Source of the DNA: Bacillota bacterium
GTDB taxonomy: Bacteria > Bacillota > Clostridia > Acetivibrionales > DSM-1351
DNA length: 64,000 nucleotides
Assembly (NCBI GenBank): GCA_023393115.1
Contig: JAEWMS010000087.1
Span: 1-64,000 of the forward strand
Direction: 5' to 3'
Below the pieces are notes generated by a model that saw only the letters and a list, made by a program, of their open reading frames with translations, made no database searches and was not told the DNA's origin. Positions 8,599 through 16,815 of this stretch are shown piece by piece; position 1 is the stretch's first letter, and the number at the start of each line of letters is the position of its first letter. Position numbers and translations under genes: made by a program.

Positions 8599-8991
8599 CT
8601 ATATTAGTTTTAATTTTTTCATAACCTCCACCAGCTTTTCAGTATCAAGGGGTTTCGCCGCAAAACCCTCACAGCCAAGCTCGAAGGCATTTTGTACCAG
8701 GTCTGAGCTATTTAAGGCAGTCGTCATTATCACCTTAGCCTTGTCTGCAGGTAATATCCCTTTTTGTATTTCCAACTCCCGAATTGTTTTCAGAACTTTT
8801 AAGCCATCTATCTTTGGCATCATAATGTCAAGACATATCAGACTGTATGGGGTATCCGACTTTAGTGAATATAAAAACGCATCCAACGCTTCCATACCGT
8901 CCACCACAACATCACATTCACCGTATTGCGATAAAAACTTTTGAAGAAACCTTCTGCTCGTCAAATCATCCTCAACAATAAGAATTCGCAT
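8599..8991 (-). CDS. Stand-alone receiver (CheY-like) protein
   Basis: A 130-residue single receiver domain. Acidic residues near the N terminus are in VEDD (7-9), the phospho-acceptor Asp is in CLDIMMPKIDG (about 55), the switch Thr is in IMTTA and Lys is in AAKPLD. There is no output domain, so it passes phosphate or binds a target protein. It starts three bases after the hybrid kinase stop and is very likely its partner or a phosphate sink. GGAG precedes the ATG. Confidence 0.88.
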   Translation of the reverse strand: MRILIVEDDLTSRRFLQKFLSQYGECDVVVDGMEALDAFLYSLKSDTPYSLICLDIMMPKIDGLKVLKTIRELEIQKGILPADKAKVIMTTALNSSDLVQNAFELGCEGFAAKPLDTEKLVEVMKKLKLI

Positions 8992-8994
8992 GTT

Positions 8995-11900
8995 CTATCT
9001 CTCCTTTTCATTTCCATATATACTTTTAAAGGTCTTAAGTTCCTTATCAAAAGTAACATAGCTGTATAGAATATCCTTGAAATTATTCCGCCTTACTGCC
9101 AACTCTATCTGGAATGCAAGACTTTTCAACTCATCAGCTCCCATTTTATTACATAGATTCTTAATGTCGTGGGCAAATCTACCAGATAGCTCCAGGTCTC
9201 TTAATTCAATAGACTCTCCAAGCCTGGCAGATGCATCTTCTATATCATTAATCAGGCTGGCATTTAACTCATACTCGCCATTATTTACATCGTTAAGATT
9301 AATAATATTCCCATTTTCATCTATCCTGAGTTCAGTGAAATCAGTATAACATTTCTTATGCCTATTAGCTGCTGTTGTCTCAATAATATGATACATCTCT
9401 TCCATTTTCACCGGCTTGGCTATATATTCATCCATACCTAGTTCCAGAAATCTCTCTCTGTCTCCCTTAAGCGCATGTGCTGTAAGAGCAATTATTGGAG
9501 TATGCTTCAGGTTGTCTTCTTTTTCGCGAATTACTTTTGTAGCTTCAAGTCCATCCATTTCAGGCATGTGAATGTCCATAAGTATCACATCATAATTATT
9601 CTTATCATACAGTTCCAATACCTTAAGCCCGGTTTCGGCAACCCCAACCTTATAACCCCGCTCCTTCAGCATTCTTGTTATCACTACCCGATTGACTTCA
9701 TCGTCCTCGGCCAATAGAACTTTCAGTTCTGATGCTGTGGTGGTAAATTTAGGTGAACTGTCTAATATGTCTGATAGTGGTTTTCCAGGTTTAAATGTGA
9801 CAGTAAAGTGAAAGGTGCTGCCCTTTCCTTTTTGACTGTCTATCCACATCTGACCCCCCATCATTTCAACGAGTTGTCTTGATATTGCCAAGCCCAGCCC
9901 GTTACCCCCATATTTCCGAGTTATGGAGCTGTCAACCTGGCTAAAGGTTTTAAAAAGTCTGCCTTTTTCCTCATCACTTATACCAATCCCTGTATCTGTT
10001 ACAGAAAATTTAAGTTCTATATACTCCTTCTCAGTTTGATTTTTTTTGACGGCTATATTAACTTCGCCCTGTTCGGTGAACTTAATAGCATTGCTTATCA
10101 GGTTGTTCAGGACTTGCTGAAGTCTATTGGGATCACCTTTGACAAATTGAGGAATACCCGAATAAAATGAATAAGTAAAATCCAGTCCTTTATTTTCGGC
10201 AAGGGGAGAATGCTGACGAAAAGTCTCTTCTACCAGTTTTTTAATATCAAAATCCACACTGTCAATGAATAGTTTTCCTGCCTCCATTTTTGAAAAGTCC
10301 AGGATATCATTTATTATGTTAAGAAGAGATTTAGCGCAGCTTTTTGCTGTTTTCAAATTATCCCTCTGCTCGGAATTCAAGTTGGTTAGCAGTGTCAAAT
10401 CAATCATACCTACTATTCCATTAATTGGAGTACGTATCTCATGACTCATATTAGCAAGGAATTCACTTTTAGCTCTATTTGCATTTTCTGCATCCTCTTT
10501 AGCTCTTTGTAATTCAATTTCGGATCTTTTCTTTTCATCAATATCAGTAACGACAATTGCGAAATGATCCTCCTGGGGGCTGTAGAGGCCCAACGAATAC
10601 CATTTGCCGTAAGCTTCAGAGTATATCTCGTTAATAGAAACCTCTTCCCCTTCATCAAGAACCTTCCTAAGTATGTCATGATCAATGTCGAAGACTACAG
10701 TACCCTTAAATACTTCCTTGTATTTTTTGCCTTTTACACTTGTTGCTTCTATTCCAAATATTCTCTTATAGGCATCGTTGACAATGATAAATTCTATATC
10801 TATCATCTGTCCTTCGCTATTCCTAAGGACTTTATGATATCCAAAGCCACTTTGAAGATTCATAAAAAGGTGCCTATATCTCTCTTCACTTTCATATAGT
10901 AACGTCTCTGTAAGTTTTTTATCATTGATATCAATGCCTATTCCAATATAGCCATCCTGTTTGCCGCTAATATCATAAAAGGGCTTGATAATAATATTTA
11001 CCCACCTGTATTCACCACTAACATGCATTAATCTCAGTTCAGAAATGTTAAGTCCTTGATTATTTCTAATCTGGACAGCTTCAAAGGATAATTTGCTACG
11101 ATCATCAGGATGTACATACTCCAGCCAGCCTTCCTTTATTATCCCAGCCTCACTCTTACCTACAAACAAGGATAAATTCTGGCCTACATATACATTTCTC
11201 CCCTTTTGATCCGTTTTCCATATCATTACAGGAAAATTTTCCATCATTTTTAATGTAAAATTATTAGTCTCAATGAGCTGCTGTTCACGTTCCTTACTGT
11301 CGGTAACATCGTTGATGATAAGTAGCACAAACCTTTCACCGGCAGAATGAATAGGCATGATCATAATGTTATACCAATAGCTTTTTTGTAAACTATTGTT
11401 TATCAATGTCTGCCGAATAACCATATTCTTACTGGGGATACCTGTTTTATACACTTGTGAAACTTTGTCTCTTACTTCACATAATCCACAGTTTATACCT
11501 TTACCGCAGCCTTTTTCGATGCTGCCAATACATTTGATAACGTCCCCATAGCATCTACCCAACACTTCCTGCTCATTTAGCCCAAGCATCTCAAGAAACG
11601 CGGGGTTTACCTGTCTAACAATCTGTTGATTGTTCATAATCAGCATTCCCACCAAAGAATGTCTGAAAGCCATTTGAAGGTTATTTCTTTCTTCAATGAG
11701 CTGATCTTCCATTTTTTTTATTCTGCTGATATCTCGAAATACCACAACAACTCCGTCTACAAGGTTATTGCTGTCTCTGATAGGTGAACAACTGGCCGAA
11801 ACAACTAACCTCTCGCTGTTTTTGGACACAAGAGCGGAATTACTTTTCAATCCTACAACAGAATTTGTACGTAACACTTCATATATGGGACTTTCCAAAG

Positions 11901-12087
11901 CTTCTTCATTCTTGATGTTTATTAATGGAAATACCTCCTGGAAGTGGCGTCCAAAAGCCTCATCTGTTTTCCAGCCTGTCAATCTTTCAGCTGAACTGTT
12001 GAAATATTCAATTTTACCTTCCAGGTTTACAGCTATTACACCATCGCCAATATTGTCCAGTACAGCTGCTATTCTATTGTTATCCAA
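8995..12087 (-). CDS. Hybrid sensor histidine kinase with four PAS domains, receiver and Hpt
   Basis: A 1030-residue soluble phosphorelay kinase with no membrane segment. Order: PAS 1 (about 5-120), PAS 2 (135-265), PAS 3 (275-395), PAS 4 (400-520), HisKA with His549 in MSHEIRTP, HATPase with NNLISNAIKF and G boxes (about 650-770), receiver (about 795-910, Asp in LMDIHMPEMDG) and a C-terminal Hpt-like region (HDIKNLCNKMG). PAS 2 contains cysteines 179, 186, 194, 200 and 203, suggesting a metal or redox centre. The start is TTG after GAGGTG. It lies between cheD and the lone receiver, so it probably links this operon to a phosphorelay. The Hpt motif lacks the usual Gly after Lys. Confidence 0.9.
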   Translation of the reverse strand: MDNNRIAAVLDNIGDGVIAVNLEGKIEYFNSSAERLTGWKTDEAFGRHFQEVFPLINIKNEEALESPIYEVLRTNSVVGLKSNSALVSKNSERLVVSASCSPIRDSNNLVDGVVVVFRDISRIKKMEDQLIEERNNLQMAFRHSLVGMLIMNNQQIVRQVNPAFLEMLGLNEQEVLGRCYGDVIKCIGSIEKGCGKGINCGLCEVRDKVSQVYKTGIPSKNMVIRQTLINNSLQKSYWYNIMIMPIHSAGERFVLLIINDVTDSKEREQQLIETNNFTLKMMENFPVMIWKTDQKGRNVYVGQNLSLFVGKSEAGIIKEGWLEYVHPDDRSKLSFEAVQIRNNQGLNISELRLMHVSGEYRWVNIIIKPFYDISGKQDGYIGIGIDINDKKLTETLLYESEERYRHLFMNLQSGFGYHKVLRNSEGQMIDIEFIIVNDAYKRIFGIEATSVKGKKYKEVFKGTVVFDIDHDILRKVLDEGEEVSINEIYSEAYGKWYSLGLYSPQEDHFAIVVTDIDEKKRSEIELQRAKEDAENANRAKSEFLANMSHEIRTPINGIVGMIDLTLLTNLNSEQRDNLKTAKSCAKSLLNIINDILDFSKMEAGKLFIDSVDFDIKKLVEETFRQHSPLAENKGLDFTYSFYSGIPQFVKGDPNRLQQVLNNLISNAIKFTEQGEVNIAVKKNQTEKEYIELKFSVTDTGIGISDEEKGRLFKTFSQVDSSITRKYGGNGLGLAISRQLVEMMGGQMWIDSQKGKGSTFHFTVTFKPGKPLSDILDSSPKFTTTASELKVLLAEDDEVNRVVITRMLKERGYKVGVAETGLKVLELYDKNNYDVILMDIHMPEMDGLEATKVIREKEDNLKHTPIIALTAHALKGDRERFLELGMDEYIAKPVKMEEMYHIIETTAANRHKKCYTDFTELRIDENGNIINLNDVNNGEYELNASLINDIEDASARLGESIELRDLELSGRFAHDIKNLCNKMGADELKSLAFQIELAVRRNNFKDILYSYVTFDKELKTFKSIYGNEKER

Positions 12088-12101
12088 ATATCAACACCTC
12101 G

Positions 12102-12572
12102 TCATATTGTTATTGGCTGGCAAGCAATATTGACAGCTCCGGTATTTGAATCAAGTTCGATAGTCCTGCTTACCCTGCCACCAATATCTGCCTTTGAAAT
12201 TTTAAGATTCATACTGTTTAAAGTATCAATTACTGCCTCAATATTTTTTCTGCCGATATGAAATATATCCTTATCATTAATTGATTCTGCTCCTCCGAAA
12301 ATCTGAATTTGGAGTTCACCTTTATAACAGCCGCATTTTGAACAGAGTTTATCAATCATTAACGGTATACCGGAAGTGGCATAATAACATGGTCTTGATA
12401 GTCGCTCCTCTTTACTTGACGGTTTTGGTAACGCCACATGAATCATGGCCCCCGTTCTATTTACGGGGTTGTAAGCTGTAATAGCAACACAGGAGGCCAG
12501 TGCGAAAGTCTTTAAGATGTCATACTTAGTATCTGATATTCCATATTCCCCAATCCCGATTACTGCTTTCAT
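12102..12572 (-). CDS. cheD: Chemoreceptor glutamine deamidase CheD
   Basis: Deamidates specific glutamines in chemoreceptors and is regulated by CheC/CheX-type partners and CheY-P in Firmicutes. At 156 residues it is normal for the family. The catalytic Cys lies in FALASCVAI (about 28) and the His in GAMIHVALP (about 46), the conserved CheD pair. AGGTG precedes ATG. It starts 8 bases after the cheB stop, within the chemosensory operon. Its presence with CheX suggests receptor adaptation more like Bacillus than E. coli. Confidence 0.92.
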   Translation of the reverse strand: MKAVIGIGEYGISDTKYDILKTFALASCVAITAYNPVNRTGAMIHVALPKPSSKEERLSRPCYYATSGIPLMIDKLCSKCGCYKGELQIQIFGGAESINDKDIFHIGRKNIEAVIDTLNSMNLKISKADIGGRVSRTIELDSNTGAVNIACQPITI

Positions 12573-12580
12573 TTTGTCAC

Positions 12581-13597
12581 CTACTTTAGCATTGATAATA
12601 AAACCTGGGGCATGTTAAGTAAGGAAGTCTGTCTTTCCACGGCACCGATTTCATAGGCAACCTTTGGCATTCCGTACACTACACAGGACTGCTCATCCTG
12701 TCCAATAGTCCTTGCTCCCTTTCTTCTCATGTTTAGAAGTCCGCGGGCACCATCATAGCCCATTCCCGTAAGTATGATTCCCACAGCTGCACTACCTGCT
12801 TCTTTTGCAACAGAGTCAAATAAAACATCCACTGACGGACAGTGCCCGTTAACCTTATCTCCATGAAAGGTCTCAACTTTGTATTTATTACCGATTTTTT
12901 TAATTTTCATATGTTTGTCTCCAGGGGCAATCAGAACCTTTCCCGGTTCCAACCAACCACCGGACTGTGCTTCTCTTACCACTAACTTGGTTTGACTGTC
13001 CAGCCTTTGGGCAAACATATTGGAAAAAACCGGGGGAATATGCTGGACAATAAGAATTCCAGGCATGTCAGACGGCAGGCATTTAAGGATTTTACATACC
13101 GCCTCGGTACCGCCCGTCGATGCACCAATGGCTATTATTTTTTCGGTGTTAATTCTTCCCGAAGAATAATTAATGATATCAGGAAGGTTACTTTCTCTTA
13201 TATTTGCTTTTGCTGCTATTTTTATTTTCTCTATAACATCCAGTAGAAAATTTTCCATACTCTTTTCCGATTGAGTCTCTGGTTTTGATACAAAATCAAC
13301 AGCCCCAACATTCATTGCATCAAATACTGCCGAGCTGACAGTACTAATTACTATAACAGGAATAGCGTGCTGCGGAAGCAGCCGTCTGACAAATTCAATA
13401 CCGTTCATTTTGGGCATTTCCACATCACAGGTCATTACATCCGGTTCATACTGAAGTATTTTATCTCTCGCATCAAAAGGGTCTGTTGCCTTTGCAACAA
13501 CTTCAATAGCAGGATCTGTTTCAATACCTCTGGCTATTACTTCCCTGAAAAATATACTGTCATCAACAACCAATACCCGGATTCTCCTGCCGGTCAT
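12581..13597 (-). CDS. cheB: Protein-glutamate methylesterase CheB
   Basis: Removes methyl groups from chemoreceptor glutamates when phosphorylated by CheA. The 338-residue protein has an N-terminal receiver (Asp in MTCDVEMPKMNG, about 58) and a C-terminal methylesterase domain with catalytic Ser in IGASTGGTEA (about 160), His in VQHIPPVFSN (about 187) and Asp in LTGMGYDGA (about 285). The length is standard. It lies between cheR and cheD with short gaps. Confidence 0.95.
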   Translation of the reverse strand: MTGRRIRVLVVDDSIFFREVIARGIETDPAIEVVAKATDPFDARDKILQYEPDVMTCDVEMPKMNGIEFVRRLLPQHAIPVIVISTVSSAVFDAMNVGAVDFVSKPETQSEKSMENFLLDVIEKIKIAAKANIRESNLPDIINYSSGRINTEKIIAIGASTGGTEAVCKILKCLPSDMPGILIVQHIPPVFSNMFAQRLDSQTKLVVREAQSGGWLEPGKVLIAPGDKHMKIKKIGNKYKVETFHGDKVNGHCPSVDVLFDSVAKEAGSAAVGIILTGMGYDGARGLLNMRRKGARTIGQDEQSCVVYGMPKVAYEIGAVERQTSLLNMPQVLLSMLK

Positions 13598-13611
13598 AAT
13601 CTCTCACCCCT

Positions 13612-14427
13612 TTAATATTTTCTGTAAACTGACGGTGATATGTACTTAAATTTTGTTAATTCCCTGTTTAAGGATTCGGAATGACCGATAAACAAGTATC
13701 CCCCGTATTCCAGGTGGTTATAGAACTTTTCAACCAATTTGTTTTTTGTCTCATTGTCAAAATAAATCATTACATTACGGCAGAAGATAGTATGTAACTT
13801 TTTTTTGAAAGGAAATATATCATCCACAAGGTTCAATTTTCTATAAATCACTTCATTTTTTATTTTATCAATAACAACTGAATTTTCATAATCATAAGTT
13901 TTAAAATAGGCTGATTTCCAGCTTGCGGGCAAAGGAGCTATTCTTTCATTGCTGTATATACCTTTTCTAGCTGTCTCCAATACCTGTTCAGATATATCTG
14001 TAGCAAGTATTTTGGTATCCCACCACATTTTTGATTTACCGAAAAATTCATCAATCAAAATTGCCAGAGTATATGCTTCTTCCCCGGTTGAACATGCAGC
14101 ACACCATATTCTGAGATCCTTTTCTTTTACGGTGTCTGACAGATAAGGAAGTACCTTATCTCTAAAGTAATGGAAATGGCTTGTTTCCCTCATAAAAAAG
14201 GTATGGTTGGTTGTAATCCTGTCAATTAGAGTAATTACAGCATCACCAGATTTGTCTGTGACTAGATGGTGGTAGTACTCTGTGAAATTAGAGAACCCCT
14301 CCTGCTGTAAAACATTATGAAGTCTACCCGAGACCAGTGTCATCTTTTCTTCCTTAAGCCTGATTCCATAGTTTGCCTTAATATAGTCTGATAACTGCTG
14401 AAATTCTTTTCTGGTTATTTCTACCAA
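13612..14427 (-). CDS. cheR: Chemotaxis protein methyltransferase CheR
   Basis: S-adenosylmethionine-dependent methyltransferase that methylates receptor glutamates, opposing CheB. At 271 residues it has an N-terminal helical domain (1-75) and a Rossmann domain with the SAM motif AACSTGEEAYTLA (about 110) and the FCRNVMIYF motif (about 220). The start is TTG after AGGAGTG. It is preceded by a strong GC-rich hairpin (14471-14501) that separates it from the receptor gene, so its level may be lower than that of upstream genes. No MCP here has a clear CheR-tethering pentapeptide. Confidence 0.95.
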   Translation of the reverse strand: MVEITRKEFQQLSDYIKANYGIRLKEEKMTLVSGRLHNVLQQEGFSNFTEYYHHLVTDKSGDAVITLIDRITTNHTFFMRETSHFHYFRDKVLPYLSDTVKEKDLRIWCAACSTGEEAYTLAILIDEFFGKSKMWWDTKILATDISEQVLETARKGIYSNERIAPLPASWKSAYFKTYDYENSVVIDKIKNEVIYRKLNLVDDIFPFKKKLHTIFCRNVMIYFDNETKNKLVEKFYNHLEYGGYLFIGHSESLNRELTKFKYISPSVYRKY

Positions 14428-14470
14428 GGAATACGCACTCCTACTTTGTTTTATTTAATGAGATAATTAT

Positions 14471-14501
14471 CCGGGAGCGGTTTTGCCAGCACCGCTCCCG
14501 G
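14471..14501 (-). terminator. Intercistronic GC-rich hairpin between MCP and cheR
   Basis: Perfect 10-bp stem CCGGGAGCGG / CCGCTCCCGG with an 11-base loop. In the direction of transcription (minus strand) it is followed by ATAATTATC and lacks a T run, so it is more likely an attenuator or an mRNA-stabilising or processing hairpin than a full terminator. It would raise receptor and kinase expression relative to cheR, cheB and the genes after them. Confidence 0.55.
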
Positions 14502-14535
14502 AGTTTTACCGAATATCCTGTTAGTGTCTTTTAAC

Positions 14536-16263
14536 TCAGTACTTTCCGAATTCCTTATCACTGAGGATAATCTTTTTTGGTGTAGCGACAGAATTCTCTT
14601 TATTCACTTCGTTTGCCGAGGCGGTACCTTTTCGTGCATTCATCTGATCCAACATCTTTAATATGCCTGGACTTAATTCATCCATACCCCTGTAGCTCTG
14701 AGGAACATACTGGGATTTTCTTAATTTAAACTTCGCTACCTGTTCCTTAAGTAGTTCCGCCTGACTTGAAAGTTCCTCACTGGCAGCAGCACTTTCTTCG
14801 GATGTAGCAGAGTTGGTCTGAACAACCTCGGATACCTGCATGATGCCCTGATTTACCTGCGCTATTCCCGAAGCCTGCTCATTGGAAGCAATAGCAATAT
14901 TACTGACAAGGTTTGCTACCTTTGTTACATCCTCAACTATTTTATTAAGTGCCTCTGCAGTCTGATTTGCAATTTTAGTACCACCTTCAACCTTCTTGAT
15001 AGAGCCTTCTATCATATCGGTAGTCTCTTTGGCCGCATTGGCTGATCTTGCTGCAAGGTTACGGACTTCTTCGGCTACAACTGCAAAGCCCTTTCCGTGT
15101 TGCCCTGCCCTGGCTGCTTCCACCGCTGCGTTAAGTGCAAGAATATTGGTTTGAAATGCTATATCATCTATAACCTTGATTATTTTTGAAATGTTGCTGG
15201 AGGATTCATTGATTTCCTCCATTGCATTAAGCATTTCTTTCATCTGATCATTTCCCTCAATAGCATTACCCTTGGCTGTAACAGCAAGAGAATTGGCCTG
15301 ATTTGCATTATCTGCATTAAGCCTGGTCTGGGATGCAATTTCTTCAAGTGAGGCGGTAAGCTCCTCAACCGAACTTGCCTGCTCAGTTGCCCCTTGCGAT
15401 AATGCCATACTGGAATCTGAAACCTGTCTGGCTCCCGAAGCTACCTGCTCAGATGCCACATTGATATTTGACATAACATCATTAAGATTGTCTGTCATTC
15501 TTATAAAGGCTTTGGCTAAATTTCCGACTTCATCTTTTGACGAGATGTCTACAGAAAAGTCAAGGTTTCCGTCTGCAATCTGATTTGCTGAAAGAACCAG
15601 CTTGTTAAGAGGTCTGCTGATTATTCCGGCAATTAATACACCTAATCCAATTGACAGTATAATAGCTGCTGCGACTATACCAATCATAAGCAGCGATTGG
15701 TTTTCATAATCAACTGTGTTTTGATTTGATTTACTCAGTGCCTTTTCCTCATTGTATATAACAAGTTCATTAATACATTCCTCAACTTTTTCTCTGGCCT
15801 TGGTAAATTCCGGCATACGTGAAATAGACTCATCATACTTTCTTTCCTTGATCAATTCAAGATGTTCCGTTCGAATATCTCTATATGTAGTAAGGTTCGT
15901 CTTGAACTTTTCAAACAATTCCCTGTTGGTTTTATCATCTCCAATAGTTTTCTCATAATCTGCTATAATTGTGTTTGTTTCATCTGATAAGGCGATTATT
16001 TCGTTATATCTGTCCTGAAACTTTGAAGTATCCCTCTCATATACCATAAGGAAATAATTCGACCTGATTAGAAGAATACTTCTCTGTATCTTGGCAAGGT
16101 CGGTTGAAGGAATAAAGTTATTATTGTACATTTCTGCACCACTAGTATTGAGTGCGTTCATATTGCTGATACCCATTAATCCGACTATACCTGTAAATAT
16201 TGCAAGAATAATAAAACAAGTAATTAACTTTACCCTAATTTTTAAGTTTATGAACCATTTCAT
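14536..16263 (-). CDS. Methyl-accepting chemotaxis protein (four-helix-bundle sensor)
   Basis: A 575-residue receptor. Membrane helix 1 (about 10-32) is followed by an extracellular four-helix-bundle-type sensor (about 33-185), membrane helix 2 (about 190-212), HAMP (about 213-265) and a long cytoplasmic coiled coil. Its signalling tip contains IDDIAFQTNILALNAAVEAARAG, the CheA/CheW-binding hairpin. It lies inside the che operon between cheW and cheR, so it is probably the cognate receptor of this array. GGGGGG precedes ATG. The ligand is unknown. Confidence 0.93.
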   Translation of the reverse strand: MKWFINLKIRVKLITCFIILAIFTGIVGLMGISNMNALNTSGAEMYNNNFIPSTDLAKIQRSILLIRSNYFLMVYERDTSKFQDRYNEIIALSDETNTIIADYEKTIGDDKTNRELFEKFKTNLTTYRDIRTEHLELIKERKYDESISRMPEFTKAREKVEECINELVIYNEEKALSKSNQNTVDYENQSLLMIGIVAAAIILSIGLGVLIAGIISRPLNKLVLSANQIADGNLDFSVDISSKDEVGNLAKAFIRMTDNLNDVMSNINVASEQVASGARQVSDSSMALSQGATEQASSVEELTASLEEIASQTRLNADNANQANSLAVTAKGNAIEGNDQMKEMLNAMEEINESSSNISKIIKVIDDIAFQTNILALNAAVEAARAGQHGKGFAVVAEEVRNLAARSANAAKETTDMIEGSIKKVEGGTKIANQTAEALNKIVEDVTKVANLVSNIAIASNEQASGIAQVNQGIMQVSEVVQTNSATSEESAAASEELSSQAELLKEQVAKFKLRKSQYVPQSYRGMDELSPGILKMLDQMNARKGTASANEVNKENSVATPKKIILSDKEFGKY

Positions 16264-16275
16264 ACAAATTCCCCC

Positions 16276-16782
16276 CTAGATATTTAAAAGATTTTCGGTA
16301 GCTTCATCATTTAAGAGTTTATTACAGTCCAGCAACAGCTTAACTTCACCGTGAACCTTGCCAACCCCCTTCACATACCTGTTTCCTCCCTTGGTTACTT
16401 CAGGCGGAGCTACTATTTCGGTATCGGGTATGGCTATAACCTCAGATACACTGTCCACAATCAAGCCAATGGATAAATCGTTAATATCTATTACAATTAC
16501 ACAGGTTCTATCACTATAGTCTCTGAAGCTTTTTCTGAACCTGAGCCTTACATCCATAACTGGAATTATCTTACCTCTTAGATTAATTATCCCTCTTACA
16601 TAATCAGGGAGCTCAGGCACCTCGGTAATTGGTTGAATGCCAATTATTTCTGTAACATGAGTGATTTCAATCCCATAGGCTTCCTTATCAAGATTGAAGG
16701 TGAGAAATCTGCCCTTCTGGGTATCTTCCTCTGGTTCCAGTATTTCTTTTTCAGCTAATTCTTTATCCAGCATCTCTGTCAT
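16276..16782 (-). CDS. cheW: Chemotaxis coupling protein CheW
   Basis: Adaptor that joins CheA to receptors. The 168-residue protein consists of one CheW domain (about 22-160), with the usual ITEVPELPDYVRGIINLRG and a VIVIDINDLSIGLIVDSV core. An acidic N-terminal tail of about 20 residues is somewhat long. AAGGAG precedes ATG. It starts 33 bases after the cheA stop and its end is 12 bases from the MCP start, tying it to both partners. Confidence 0.95.
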   Translation of the reverse strand: MTEMLDKELAEKEILEPEEDTQKGRFLTFNLDKEAYGIEITHVTEIIGIQPITEVPELPDYVRGIINLRGKIIPVMDVRLRFRKSFRDYSDRTCVIVIDINDLSIGLIVDSVSEVIAIPDTEIVAPPEVTKGGNRYVKGVGKVHGEVKLLLDCNKLLNDEATENLLNI

Positions 16783-16815
16783 ACAACTTCTCCTTTCAAG
16801 GAAAATTATATATCT

